34,618 nucleotides of DNA, taken from the IMG/VR virus record IMGVR_UViG_3300045747_000087, positions 1 through 34,618 of that record. One strand, 5' to 3'. Below the pieces are notes generated by a model. It was not told where the DNA came from and did not search any database. It saw nothing but the letters and a program-made list of their open reading frames with translations. Below are positions 6,327 to 13,731 of this stretch, piece by piece; position 1 is the stretch's first letter, and each line of letters opens with the position of its first letter. The translations under genes and the position numbers were made by a program. This DNA comes from a virus.

Positions 6327-6379
6327 ATTATACAGCTATTGACGTTTCATGCAATCAATAGCTGCAAGTGATTGAATTA
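6327..6379 (-). promoter_or_regulatory. Early-type promoter module, copy 5
   Basis: -35 TTGCAT (6,349-6,354), 16-base spacer, -10 TATAAT (6,327-6,332), downstream GCATTCCATCGA. Upstream element TAATTCAATCACTTG begins at the preceding stop codon (6,377-6,379). Confidence 0.85.
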
Positions 6380-6685
6380 CTTACGCAATGCTTCAATGAT
6401 TCGCAGGTAAACATCGGCCTTGCTTGCGTAGTATTCGTAATCCTTGTCAAGCGGCGTGAAGTTGTACCACATGTTTGCACGCTCATTGCGAAGGATATTA
6501 TCTTTCAGCGAATACCGTTCATAATGACCGATGAAGCCGTACACGTTGTAATGGGCAATGAAGCCACATGCCAAGTACATGAAGTTGTATCCGGTCTTGT
6601 TCAGCTTTGTGATATCGGAACATGCCACGACCACGTTGTTGACAATCAAGGTCTTCTGACGTTCTGTGAGGGGTGTGAGTGCCAT
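6377..6685 (-). CDS. Conserved phage hypothetical, 102 aa
   Basis: The start at 6,685 (MALTPLTERQKTLIVNN) follows the previous stop by two bases. The protein is rich in aromatics (YNFMYLACGFIAHYNVYGF, MWYNFTPLDKDYEYYASK) and ends in a helix (YLRIIEALRK). I recall similar proteins in other proteobacterial phages, with no known function. Confidence 0.75.
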   Translation of the reverse strand: MALTPLTERQKTLIVNNVVVACSDITKLNKTGYNFMYLACGFIAHYNVYGFIGHYERYSLKDNILRNERANMWYNFTPLDKDYEYYASKADVYLRIIEALRK

Positions 6686-6687
6686 GA

Positions 6688-6867
6688 TTATTTCCATCCC
6701 TTAGATAATGCCGCTTTTGACATTTGTTGAGACACAACATCACCCGATGTGAAATACACCCGAACCGTATCACCCAACTCAGGCGCAGCCAAAACATTTA
6801 CGCCATGCAATTTGTGGTGTGCTTGCAGTGTTGACGGTTGGTTGACCCACATTCTCGTTAGCTTCAT
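6688..6867 (-). CDS. Conserved small protein (MKLTRMWVNQPS type)
   Basis: This 59-residue protein starts at 6,867 with GGAG six bases upstream. MKLTRMWVNQPSTLQ, HHKLHGVNVLA, then VRVYFTSGDVVSQQMS and ALSKGW form a pattern found in many bacterial and phage hypotheticals. It is the first gene behind promoter copy 6. Function unknown. Confidence 0.8.
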   Translation of the reverse strand: MKLTRMWVNQPSTLQAHHKLHGVNVLAAPELGDTVRVYFTSGDVVSQQMSKAALSKGWK

Positions 6868-6898
6868 GACAATCTCCAAGTTCGTTTCGATGGAATGC

Positions 6899-6951
6899 AT
6901 TATACAGAAACAGCTAGGCGAATCAACATCTATGGTTAAGTTGTTGATTCA
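6899..6951 (-). promoter_or_regulatory. Early-type promoter module, copy 6
   Basis: -35 TTGATT (6,921-6,926), 16-base spacer, -10 TATAAT (6,899-6,904), downstream GCATTCCATCGA, upstream element TGAATCAACAACTTA ten bases before the -35. Confidence 0.85.
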
Positions 6952-6960
6952 CCTATATGT

Positions 6961-7230
6961 TTACATGAAGCGGACGGTTTGACCACCCATTTTGATTTCA
7001 GATACGGTGTCGTAGTTCACCGAGCGGTAGCCGTTGCCAGCTTCGAAGATGGTGAAATACTTTTCGGGGTCAGTGGTGCGGGTTCCACCAGCCAAAGCCT
7101 TGGTCACACCGGAGCGACCATTGATTGTACGCATGTCACCGTTCTTCTTCTTGAAGGTCACGGTCAGGAATTTACCATTGCTGCCGTTCAACATGGTCTT
7201 AACTGCTGTGGAAACGATTGATGTATTCAT
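6961..7230 (-). CDS. Conserved phage hypothetical, 89 aa
   Basis: AGGAG lies before the ATG. The product has a helix (SIVSTAVKTMLNGSNG) and strands (FLTVTFKKKNGDMRTINGR), then EKYFTIFEAGNGYRSVNYD. The VTFKKKNG-RTINGR motif is typical of a small SH3-like phage family; I recall close relatives in podophages and myophages. It is a single-gene unit between promoter copies 6 and 7. Function unknown. Confidence 0.75.
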   Translation of the reverse strand: MNTSIVSTAVKTMLNGSNGKFLTVTFKKKNGDMRTINGRSGVTKALAGGTRTTDPEKYFTIFEAGNGYRSVNYDTVSEIKMGGQTVRFM

Positions 7231-7265
7231 TTGTTGCTCTCCTGTCGTTTTGTTACGATGGAGTC

Positions 7266-7318
7266 ATTATATAGCAAAAATCGTTTCGTACAATGATAAT
7301 CGTTAAGTGATTGAATTA
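7266..7318 (-). promoter_or_regulatory. Early-type promoter module, copy 7 (variant)
   Basis: -35 TTGTAC (7,288-7,293), 16-base spacer, -10 TATAAT (7,266-7,271). The start region is changed to GACTCCATCGTAAC. Upstream element TAATTCAATCACTTA begins at the preceding stop codon. The downstream box has diverged while all spacings are kept. Confidence 0.8.
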
Positions 7319-7699
7319 CAAAACAATATCGTGCTTGTGGGGCTTCGGTGCTACTCCACCAAACGATACACTGCGCTTTGGTGCATCTGATGCCGGATAT
7401 AATCGGGCCTTGCCGCACATATGAACAGTGAACAGAAGGTCGAAGCCATTGGTGTCTAACACTTTGCCACCACCAACGATGCACACTTCTGGTCGGCCCA
7501 TGCGATAGTACGCAGACGCTTTAACTTGCACTCTTTGCATCACTCCACTTTTCTCTACTATAAAGTCGTATCCTGCATTGTTCTGTGACTTTGGAAAAGA
7601 CACACGATATCCGTGTTTGTGGAACCATGCAGCAGAGGTGTGTTCACCCCATTGGCCTATTGCTTCATTGGTTAGAGGTTTAGTTGTTGCGCTTGTCAC
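7316..7699 (-). CDS. PD-(D/E)XK nuclease-like protein
   Basis: The start is read as GTG at 7,699: it overlaps the previous TGA (GTGA) and AAGGA lies eight bases upstream, giving 127 residues. The order GQWGE, HGYRVSFPKS, GYDFIVEKSG, RVQVKAS gives the E ... D ... (E/Q)xK core of the PD-(D/E)XK nuclease fold, as in small group I intron-type or restriction-like enzymes; glutamine stands where the second acidic residue often is. The substrate is unknown. It could process DNA or be an inactive family member. Its stop is within promoter copy 7. Confidence 0.7.
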   Translation of the reverse strand: MTSATTKPLTNEAIGQWGEHTSAAWFHKHGYRVSFPKSQNNAGYDFIVEKSGVMQRVQVKASAYYRMGRPEVCIVGGGKVLDTNGFDLLFTVHMCGKARLYPASDAPKRSVSFGGVAPKPHKHDIVL

Positions 7700-7911
7700 T
7701 GAATTCGTCCTTTGTCTTTGTCGATGATGGTTAGTGGTACATCTTCGAACCACGTCTCAGCATACGCCTTGCCTCGGCCCTTGGCAACTTCCATTCGAAC
7801 ATATGCTTCGCCTTCATAGGGCCACGTTCCCATCGGCAATGTGGTGAACAAAAACAATTCATCTGCACCACGACCAGTGACCAATGTTGCTGCTACGATT
7901 TCCAGTTTCAT
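7696..7911 (-). CDS. Conserved phage hypothetical, 71 aa
   Basis: The ATG overlaps the phosphoesterase stop (ATGA). The protein has GEAYVRMEVAKGRGKAYAE and then WFEDVPLTIIDK, which looks like an all-beta fold. It is coupled to the nuclease-like gene downstream. Function unknown. Confidence 0.7.
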   Translation of the reverse strand: MKLEIVAATLVTGRGADELFLFTTLPMGTWPYEGEAYVRMEVAKGRGKAYAETWFEDVPLTIIDKDKGRIQ

Positions 7912-8768
7912 AGTTCAAGCACCTCGTGTGCAACCTTGCCTTGTTGTTCCATGTGCTGACCAACATAGCCGACTGCGTTGTTAACCATCAAGCAACCATC
8001 TTCGCCCGCGTAATCTGGGAACACACGGTTCACTTGGAAGTGTGTATGCCCGTAGAACCAGCCTATGATGTTGTCGTTGTCCAAAATCAAATTGCTCAAA
8101 TCAGAATAGTAGTAGTGATTCGACATTGTGTAACCGAACGCAGGGTCGCCCAATATTTCAAGCGGCACGTGGTGTGTCATCACAACAATTTTCTTGTCTT
8201 TGTTCTGCTTCGCAATCAGGTCGATGTACTGCTTGTGCTTGGCGTGCACCTGAACCCATTTAACACTCGTGAAACGCTCCCACGCACCGTCTTTGCCAGT
8301 GGTGTATGCAATGCTTCCATCATACGACATGAACTGCGGCATGGCGTGCATAACAAGCGGGTCTGCATCGCGCATATCAGTCCACAGTGTGCAACCAACG
8401 AACAGGTAATCACCAACGGCGAATGTATCACAGTCGAGTACATGAACATTGAGCAAGCCTGCATCCTGCAACATCGCGTTACATTTATCACCCGCTCCAA
8501 TAATTGCTAAATCCCAATGGTCATGGTTCCCGGTAACAATGAGAACTTCTTTGAAACGTGGGGCAACCTGCGCAATCCAACTAAATCCGGCCCATTCTAT
8601 CCATCGCGTACCAGTCCACAAGTCACCACACAAACAAAGAATAGTGTCTTTATCATCTTTCAATTTTGGTGGATACCAGAATGCACCTTCTTTGAACACG
8701 GCATAATTGTCTGCGTACCAATCCAAATGGAGGTCGCTATAGACTCGAACTTTTAATTTGTTTGTCAC
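7908..8768 (-). CDS. Calcineurin-like metallophosphoesterase
   Basis: This 286-residue protein has the full two-metal phosphoesterase signature: YSDLH (D12, H14), CGDLW (D49), TGNHDHW (N81, H82), MTHHVPLE, and YGHTHF near residue 240. GTG is the start and overlaps the upstream TGA. Such phage enzymes hydrolyse phosphate esters or phosphodiesters of nucleotides or nucleic acids; the substrate cannot be read from the sequence. It lies in the operon running from 10,273 to 7,316. Confidence 0.9.
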   Translation of the reverse strand: MTNKLKVRVYSDLHLDWYADNYAVFKEGAFWYPPKLKDDKDTILCLCGDLWTGTRWIEWAGFSWIAQVAPRFKEVLIVTGNHDHWDLAIIGAGDKCNAMLQDAGLLNVHVLDCDTFAVGDYLFVGCTLWTDMRDADPLVMHAMPQFMSYDGSIAYTTGKDGAWERFTSVKWVQVHAKHKQYIDLIAKQNKDKKIVVMTHHVPLEILGDPAFGYTMSNHYYYSDLSNLILDNDNIIGWFYGHTHFQVNRVFPDYAGEDGCLMVNNAVGYVGQHMEQQGKVAHEVLEL

Positions 8769-8959
8769 TTTGTATTCTCTCGATATGCGTCAGCCGGAAT
8801 CCATGTTCCATCTGCGCGTTGAATTGAACAGCCTTTAAACGCACCCCAAGACACGTTCATACCGCTGTGTTCCCACGCACCATAGCAACTCTGTTTGTCC
8901 ACGTAGAACGGCATGTAGAGCAGCACAGCCAGCGCAATGATTGATAGGATGGCTTTCAT
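8765..8959 (-). CDS. Small exported or membrane-anchored protein
   Basis: The start at 8,959 (MKAILSIIALAVLLYMPFY) overlaps the upstream stop (ATGA). The hydrophobic segment at residues 3-20 is a signal anchor or signal peptide. The outer part has two cysteines (SCYGAW, KGCSIQ) that could form a disulfide, and ends GTWIPADAYRENTK, an ending I recall from other phage proteins. Probably periplasmic; function unknown. Confidence 0.7.
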   Translation of the reverse strand: MKAILSIIALAVLLYMPFYVDKQSCYGAWEHSGMNVSWGAFKGCSIQRADGTWIPADAYRENTK

Positions 8960-9246
8960 ATTTTCGTAGCCTCTGTAATTAAGTTCTCGCACATGGTTTC
9001 AAATTCGATACGCGCAATGTCGATGTATTCACCAACTGCCACCATGTCCATCTTCTTGCAGTATGAGCCATCACACACTTGGACAGAACCTTTCGACTTG
9101 CTTCCTTTGTCACTCAGCACACGCTTGTAGTGAACAAGCGTACCACTGCTTCCACCGGGCGTTAATTCGGTCACACGATGAAAACCTTTTTGGTACGCAG
9201 TAATCAGGTCGCCAACTTTGATGTTGGTATCAAATTTGAAACTCAT
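8956..9246 (-). CDS. Hypothetical SH3/KOW-like protein, 96 aa
   Basis: The ATG overlaps the preceding stop (ATGA). The N-terminal half (TNIKVGDLITAYQKGFHRV, then SGTLVHYKRVL) is the pattern of a small beta-barrel. A CDGSYCKKMD segment follows, then a helix. Function unknown. Confidence 0.65.
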   Translation of the reverse strand: MSFKFDTNIKVGDLITAYQKGFHRVTELTPGGSSGTLVHYKRVLSDKGSKSKGSVQVCDGSYCKKMDMVAVGEYIDIARIEFETMCENLITEATKI

Positions 9247-9629
9247 ATTTTAACCCCTCGTCTTCCATCTCCGATGTAACGCACACCACCGAAATATTTC
9301 ACTTCCCACTCTTCGAGATTGCGTTCGTCCCATGCCTCTACGCTATCACTCACAGACGAGCAGTAAGCAGTTCCACGCTGTTGCAAAAACAATTGTGATG
9401 CAGCATACATGGAGTCTAAATTCAAAACCTGCTCCATGTCAATTCCATCTTCAAATCCGAGGTGGATTGCCATCAGTTGCGACATGACTGTTTGGTGTGC
9501 ACCAAAGTCACATTTGAATACACCATACTTTCGGTCATACACAAATGAGTTGAGTGCACCACTCACTGAGTCCAACGGCACAGGTTTACTACAGCCGAGG
9601 TCATACAGCTTGTCCCATTTCGTTGACAT
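9243..9629 (-). CDS. Hypothetical protein, 128 aa
   Basis: The ATG overlaps the upstream stop (TAATG). The product begins MSTKWDKLYDLGCSK and is of mixed composition with several aromatics (WDERNLEEWEVKYFGGVRY). I see no motif that identifies it. Confidence 0.65.
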   Translation of the reverse strand: MSTKWDKLYDLGCSKPVPLDSVSGALNSFVYDRKYGVFKCDFGAHQTVMSQLMAIHLGFEDGIDMEQVLNLDSMYAASQLFLQQRGTAYCSSVSDSVEAWDERNLEEWEVKYFGGVRYIGDGRRGVKI

Positions 9630-10273
9630 TATCCAACGAACTCCACGAAGGTTGCTTTCGGATGGTCACGCAGGAATTCTTCTTTCGTTGCGTATGCATT
9701 CTCGGATGAATGGTTCACCGGATACATTTCGGTGTAGTGCACAATGCGCTTGCCGCCAGTGTACACAGCAAGAACGCCAGCCATCATATCTTTGAATGAC
9801 TCAAACGAAAGAATGATTGTGTTTTCATCATCGCCTTTCAACATGTCGATTTCTTTTTGAGTGACCGTCAGATTGATATCAATCTTCTTGTTAGACCACC
9901 AGTTGCCAGTGGCGATATGGGTCAAATAGATTGAGCCAAATGCGGACACGAGCATAACCAAAGATGACCCCATTTCCTCATTGCTCACGGTGAAAATATT
10001 ACCAACGCGATAGCGTTCTACTTCTTTGGTCTTTGTTGCAGCATCTTCGATGCTTTCATATGCGTACCACCACCAATCATTAAACTCTTCGAAGTACACG
10101 TCAACGCCGTTTGTCCACAGGCGGTTATCGGATATCACGCCAACCATACCGGGTGTCAGATGCTTGTCCTTCTTCGATTGAGTAATGCCGTGGTCAATCT
10201 CGGATGCCAAACGAGATGCGGGTGTATCAATGATACGAACCTTCATGCCGATTTTCACGTCTTCCTTCTTCAT
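9629..10273 (-). CDS. Hypothetical protein with SH3-like start, 214 aa
   Basis: The start at 10,273 (MKKEDVKIGMKVRIID) has GGAG about eight bases upstream; the frame is open further upstream into the promoter. VKIGMKVRI and GMVGVISDN suggest an N-terminal beta-barrel, then WWWYAYESIED and a second mixed domain (TVTQKEIDMLKGDDENTIIL). It is the first gene behind promoter copy 8. Function unknown. Confidence 0.7.
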   Translation of the reverse strand: MKKEDVKIGMKVRIIDTPASRLASEIDHGITQSKKDKHLTPGMVGVISDNRLWTNGVDVYFEEFNDWWWYAYESIEDAATKTKEVERYRVGNIFTVSNEEMGSSLVMLVSAFGSIYLTHIATGNWWSNKKIDINLTVTQKEIDMLKGDDENTIILSFESFKDMMAGVLAVYTGGKRIVHYTEMYPVNHSSENAYATKEEFLRDHPKATFVEFVG

Positions 10274-10306
10274 GTTCAATGCTCCATTGTGGTTACGATA
10301 GGCAGC

Positions 10307-10357
10307 ATTATACATGGCTGCTAGGCCACGTCAAATTATTTGTTATGTGTTTGATTT
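10307..10357 (-). promoter_or_regulatory. Early-type promoter module, copy 8 (variant)
   Basis: -35 TTGACG (10,329-10,334), 16-base spacer, -10 TATAAT (10,307-10,312). The start region is GCTGCCTATCG, a degenerate form. The upstream element AAATCAAACACATA lies nine bases before the -35, one less than in the other copies. It lies just after the gp25 stop. Confidence 0.75.
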
Positions 10358-10365
10358 GTTACAGA

Positions 10366-10746
10366 TTAACGAGAGCGTTCAAGAACCAGTGAATAGTTTT
10401 GAAGCTTTAGATTACCGCGCACGTAGTATTGTATAATGACGGTCACTTCACCAGTGTCTGGGTTGTCACCAACATACGTGTCTTGCAGCACAATCTCAGG
10501 TAGGTATTGCTTCACTTGGTTTTGAATCTTGCGAGTGAAGAACGCCGATGTTACCGGAGTTAGGATTTCAAACTGCAAAGAGCCAATTCCTATCCCAAAA
10601 TACATGTCATTGAAATTCTCGCCTGCCGAGGTCAACAACAAATTCTTCAAGGCGAACTTAGCCGCTGACACATCATACAACTTTAGAACGTCCTTAGTTG
10701 ATGGATGCGAAGCAAACGAAATGTCGATATCTTGGTATGTTGCCAT
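10366..10746 (-). CDS. 25: Baseplate wedge protein gp25
   Basis: At 126 residues it has the length and pattern of the T4 gp25/GPW lysozyme-fold wedge family: DISFASHPSTKDVLKLYDV, VKFALKNLLLT-like helix, FNDMYFGIGI, then a long helix FFTRKIQNQVKQYLPEIVL and strands ending LVLERSR. In T4 it joins the wedge inner ring and touches the tail tube and sheath. AGGA lies eight bases before the ATG, and both a late-type box and a sigma70-type promoter lie upstream. It is the last gene of the leftward baseplate block. Confidence 0.9.
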   Translation of the reverse strand: MATYQDIDISFASHPSTKDVLKLYDVSAAKFALKNLLLTSAGENFNDMYFGIGIGSLQFEILTPVTSAFFTRKIQNQVKQYLPEIVLQDTYVGDNPDTGEVTVIIQYYVRGNLKLQNYSLVLERSR

Positions 10747-10770
10747 TGAATGAATCCTATATTGATTTAC

Positions 10771-10792
10771 TATTTATCTAATAGAATTTATA
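10771..10792 (-). promoter_or_regulatory. T4-type late promoter boxes before gp25
   Basis: Two near-matches to the T4 late box TATAAATA stand 25-46 bases before the gp25 ATG on the minus strand: GATAAATA (10,771-10,778) and TATAAATT (10,785-10,792), each one mismatch from consensus. The nearer one gives a normal leader length. Confidence 0.5.
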
Positions 10793-10811
10793 TCATGGAG
10801 GTACAGTCGAA

Positions 10812-10840
10812 ATACTAAGGCGTGTCAAACTGATTGTCAA
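10812..10840 (-). promoter_or_regulatory. Possible sigma70 promoter before gp25
   Basis: TTGACA (10,835-10,840), a 17-base spacer and TAGTAT (10,812-10,817) lie about 65 bases before the gp25 ATG. It lacks the downstream and upstream boxes of the repeated early module. The 186 bases between gp25 and the 37-residue ORF hold no other convincing gene. Confidence 0.4.
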
Positions 10841-10932
10841 CTTTTCAAACTTTCTTGCTGCTTAAAACAATCAGTATGCGCATAATGAGTGCCATAACAC
10901 GCACTAGATGGGTCTAATGCGCGTCAACGCAC

Positions 10933-11046
10933 TCATTTGGTATCGCGGTAAACGTAGCCGTGCACAATCATGAAGACTGCGAGGCATATGTTGGCGATTA
11001 CGAAGAGCGCGAGAGGCGAGATATAGAACTTGAGGTCTATCTTCAC
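10933..11046 (-). CDS. Single-helix membrane microprotein, 37 aa, GTG start
   Basis: The GTG shares its first base with the last base of the upstream TAG, and AGGGAAAG lies upstream. Residues about 7-28 form one membrane helix (YISPLALFVIANICLAVFMI), and the tail VHGYVYRDTK is polar. It is coupled to a small structural-cluster gene, so it is probably late. It could be a small lysis or virion-associated membrane protein; no family is recognised. Confidence 0.6.
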   Translation of the reverse strand: MKIDLKFYISPLALFVIANICLAVFMIVHGYVYRDTK

Positions 11047-11258
11047 TATCGCACTTTCCCTGTGATGATACCCGCGCCTGCGGTTCCACTGTCTTGCGTC
11101 AATGGTACGAGTTCAGAGTTTGCGACAATCTCAGCGATGATGCCAGTGCAAAACGCTTCTAGAATTTTACGTTCGTTTCCAGCATTGCCACCTTGAGCGG
11201 TCAACGATTGTGTTGCAGCCATAATCTTGTCTGCCATAGAGCTAGGTGATAGTGCCAT
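11046..11258 (-). CDS. Small conserved protein after the spike gene, 70 aa
   Basis: AAGGAAAC precedes the ATG. The protein has a helix (SPSSMADKIMAATQSL), a second helix (ERKILEAFCTGIIAEIVAN) and a glycine-rich end (GTAGAGIITGKVR). Proteins of this form accompany baseplate spike genes in other myophages, but I cannot name the family. It does not have the PAAR tip pattern. Its stop overlaps the next GTG. Confidence 0.65.
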   Translation of the reverse strand: MALSPSSMADKIMAATQSLTAQGGNAGNERKILEAFCTGIIAEIVANSELVPLTQDSGTAGAGIITGKVR

Positions 11259-11267
11259 GATGTTTCC

Positions 11268-13460
11268 TTACGTCAATAGATATAGACCTTCGCCATACAC
11301 TTTGTCATCGTTCAATGTCAAAATTTGTCTGCGTAGATTTGTTGTGTTGAATGAAATGTGAATCCAAACTGAACCAGACGAACGATATTCCAAAAGCAAT
11401 TGGTCAAATGGAACAGCATCTTTTATTTCTGCCGCCAAGTTGTAGAACTGCTCACGGTCATTTGATTGACCACGAATCTCGCTGAATGAAATATCTACAG
11501 CCTGACCAAGTTCGTGTTGTGAAATTTTCTTCGACTTGGAAATGTTGCTGCCTGCTTCACGATGACATGAATTGATTTTGAAACCAAGATGTGAATAACG
11601 TTCACGCAATGGTTCGATTACGTTGATAGCCAACTGTTTCAAGTTACATGCAATCTCTTCTGCCTTCAAACCATGCTGACCAGTTTGGAACGGGAATGGG
11701 TGTGCACCGCATAGGTCGCTCAAGCGATAGTTCGTACTCAATTGTGTGTTGCTGCTCAACTCAGTGAAACCGCAAACACCCGATACTGGAATCACAATCA
11801 ACGCAGGAGCATTGTTCAACTTCTGTAATGTTGGTGTAGCTGTGTTTTGATATAGCACGCTTGTTACATCTGGCGAATCTTCCAGAATAAAGTCGATAGC
11901 TTCACGACGAGAAACCGGAGCCGGAATCTTGATGTTCGGTGAGTAGTCTGCAATCGGCGCAACTGACACTGGTGATGAAACCGGAGAGTGTGAGCCAAAC
12001 ATAATGTCGCCTGTCCAAGGATTCGGTTGAATTGTTGGAGATTTGAATAGTAGGCTACTTGAAGAAAGGTTAAAAGAATCAGTACCTTCCATATTTAAAG
12101 TGCCTGCTTTTACATTGCAAGTACCACCGACCTCAAGATTGTAATTTCCTGTTATTTTGGTCGAAAAATCTCCATCAATTGAAAGGCTTGCAGACCCCAA
12201 TATTTGGATATTGCAGTTTCCCCCAACACGAACAGACATATCTCCATCTAGGTTGACGTGGCCTGAACCTTTGATGTAAACCAGTTCGTCTTTCTCAACG
12301 ATAATGGTTCTAATTCCTGCTGTACGCTCCACAGAGTTGCCTGTGTCATCCACTTCATAGAATGTACCAGCCGCGTGGTGTAAATTGATTCTAGAAGCTC
12401 CTGGTGTGTCATCCATTTCGAACACGTGACCAGCTTCGGAAGCAGTCACTTGGTTGTACGGATACACTGCACCATAAGGAATAGGTGACTGCTCCCATGT
12501 CTTCGAGCTATTGGCTACAGGCACACCCTTAATGCGTCTCGTTTCCTTCTCACCGACGATGGTCTTACTAATCTTTGTACCCTTCGCAAGACGGTTCACA
12601 TCGGATTCGTTCTGATGGTCGCTGAGTGGATACTTGCCACTTGGGTCTTGGAAGCCTTGCTTCTTTTGAGACTGCTGAGATACACCAGGGTCATACTTGC
12701 GTGCATCCTGATAACGTTGTGAAGAAGTCTTATCGGTTGCAACAAGTGATAGGTTGTCTGGTGTTGGAAGTTCACTCGTGGTGATGCCAACGATAACAGA
12801 ATATCCTTCTTTGTAGTGCGCCGATGCGCTCTTACCATTCGCATCTTGTGTGTCTTTACCCTTCACCAAGTCGATAGCTGCTTGCTCAGTCATGAAGTGT
12901 GCTACATATATGATGCCGGAAGCCTTCTCCGGTATCGTATATGAGTCAATCGTACCTGCATTGCTCAAGTCTTCGTAGTAGCGTTTGAATTCGTTTGTAT
13001 GGTCATCAGATGAAATTGAATCGCTCAACTTCTTGACGTGTGATGCAGTGAGAGAACCGATGTATGGTTGCTCTACAATTTCACCGTTTGCTTTTGTTGT
13101 GTTGGCTGGTGCAACAGTTGGTGGAATGTTCGCCATGATATCGGCGATGTTGTTTGTATCAGCCAACGATTTGTTTGCTACCGAGCCTGGTATACCTGCA
13201 ATGCTACCAAAAATGATTGGTTTTTGTTTTGCCGTATCCATGAATGAGCCAACTACCCATGAACCTCTAAGCAAACGTGGTGTCTCTCCAATACCGCCTA
13301 CAGCGGCAGACGAGGTTGATTGAACTACTATAGACCAGGGCAAATCTGACGTAGGTAATTCTGATGAGTTGTCTGTATGCACACCAAACCATCTGGCTCT
13401 TACTCGTCCAGACATCAGTGGGTCATCAATCGCTTCAACTACTCCGAAGTGCATTTCCAT
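11268..13460 (-). CDS. 5: Baseplate hub spike gp5 with M15 peptidase-like C-terminus
   Basis: This 730-residue protein starts with an OB-fold typical of gp5/VgrG (HFGVVEAIDDPLMSGRVRARW, residues 4-24, then GSWVVGSFMD). Residues about 390-490 form repeated short strands with VxGxxx spacing (GSGHVNLDGDMSVRVGGN), the triple-stranded beta-helix needle. The T4 lysozyme domain is absent. Instead the last 200 residues carry an M15 D-Ala-D-Ala peptidase-like pattern: SQHELGQAVDISF (zinc H and D, near residues 645-657) and WIHISF (third histidine, near 700). It would pierce the outer membrane and cut peptide crosslinks rather than glycan. Start MEMHFG. Confidence 0.9.
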   Translation of the reverse strand: MEMHFGVVEAIDDPLMSGRVRARWFGVHTDNSSELPTSDLPWSIVVQSTSSAAVGGIGETPRLLRGSWVVGSFMDTAKQKPIIFGSIAGIPGSVANKSLADTNNIADIMANIPPTVAPANTTKANGEIVEQPYIGSLTASHVKKLSDSISSDDHTNEFKRYYEDLSNAGTIDSYTIPEKASGIIYVAHFMTEQAAIDLVKGKDTQDANGKSASAHYKEGYSVIVGITTSELPTPDNLSLVATDKTSSQRYQDARKYDPGVSQQSQKKQGFQDPSGKYPLSDHQNESDVNRLAKGTKISKTIVGEKETRRIKGVPVANSSKTWEQSPIPYGAVYPYNQVTASEAGHVFEMDDTPGASRINLHHAAGTFYEVDDTGNSVERTAGIRTIIVEKDELVYIKGSGHVNLDGDMSVRVGGNCNIQILGSASLSIDGDFSTKITGNYNLEVGGTCNVKAGTLNMEGTDSFNLSSSSLLFKSPTIQPNPWTGDIMFGSHSPVSSPVSVAPIADYSPNIKIPAPVSRREAIDFILEDSPDVTSVLYQNTATPTLQKLNNAPALIVIPVSGVCGFTELSSNTQLSTNYRLSDLCGAHPFPFQTGQHGLKAEEIACNLKQLAINVIEPLRERYSHLGFKINSCHREAGSNISKSKKISQHELGQAVDISFSEIRGQSNDREQFYNLAAEIKDAVPFDQLLLEYRSSGSVWIHISFNTTNLRRQILTLNDDKVYGEGLYLLT

Positions 13461-13474
13461 TCAGTTCTCTTTTC

Positions 13475-13515
13475 GATAAATATATGTGTATCACCGGATT
13501 GCAGTCCGCATACAC
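13475..13515 (+). promoter_or_regulatory. Late-type box and hairpin leader of HNH remnant
   Basis: On the plus strand GATAAATA (13,475-13,482, one mismatch from the T4 late box) is followed by a hairpin: GTGTAT (13,486-13,491) pairs with ATACAC (13,510-13,515), and CGGA (13,495-13,498) with TCCG (13,505-13,508). The start codon is at 13,540. The layout matches that before the GIY-YIG gene at 25.1 kb. Confidence 0.5.
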
Positions 13516-13539
13516 CCTAACATCAGCGAGGATGCCAGC

Positions 13540-13731
13540 ATGAATATTTATACCGAAACAAAAACATGTCCAACATGTAAAACAACAAAGTTAACTTCTG
13601 AATTCCATAAATGTAAATCGAGAAAAGACGGCCTTGCTACACAATGCAAGATGTGTAAATCCATAGCGATAATCTTTCGAAGTGTAATTATTACTGGCCC
13701 GGCATGCCATAGCTTTATTTTTTCTTCGTAA
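13540..13731 (+). pseudogene. Truncated HNH-type homing endonuclease remnant (zinc-ribbon N-terminus)
   Basis: The frame encodes 63 residues on the plus strand between two minus-strand baseplate genes. Its first 40 residues (TKTCPTCKTTKLTSEFHK, then GLATQCKMCK) form the four-cysteine N-terminus often found before HNH nuclease domains. After CKSI the sequence no longer looks like coding sequence, and the frame runs 17 bases into the end of the gp27-like gene. No HNH core is present. The start context GCCAGCATGAATATTTATACC is nearly the same as that of the GIY-YIG gene at 25,099. I read it as a decayed homing gene; a small functional zinc protein is less likely. Confidence 0.65.

Noticed and set aside
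10864-10932. Short minus-strand frames of 10 and 16-19 codons after the 37-residue membrane protein
   Set aside because: No ribosome binding site for the longer one, and length too short to support; left as intergenic before gp25.
11046-11258. 70-residue protein as a PAAR spike tip
   Set aside because: It lacks the repeated PAAR motif and metal ligands, and is mostly helical.
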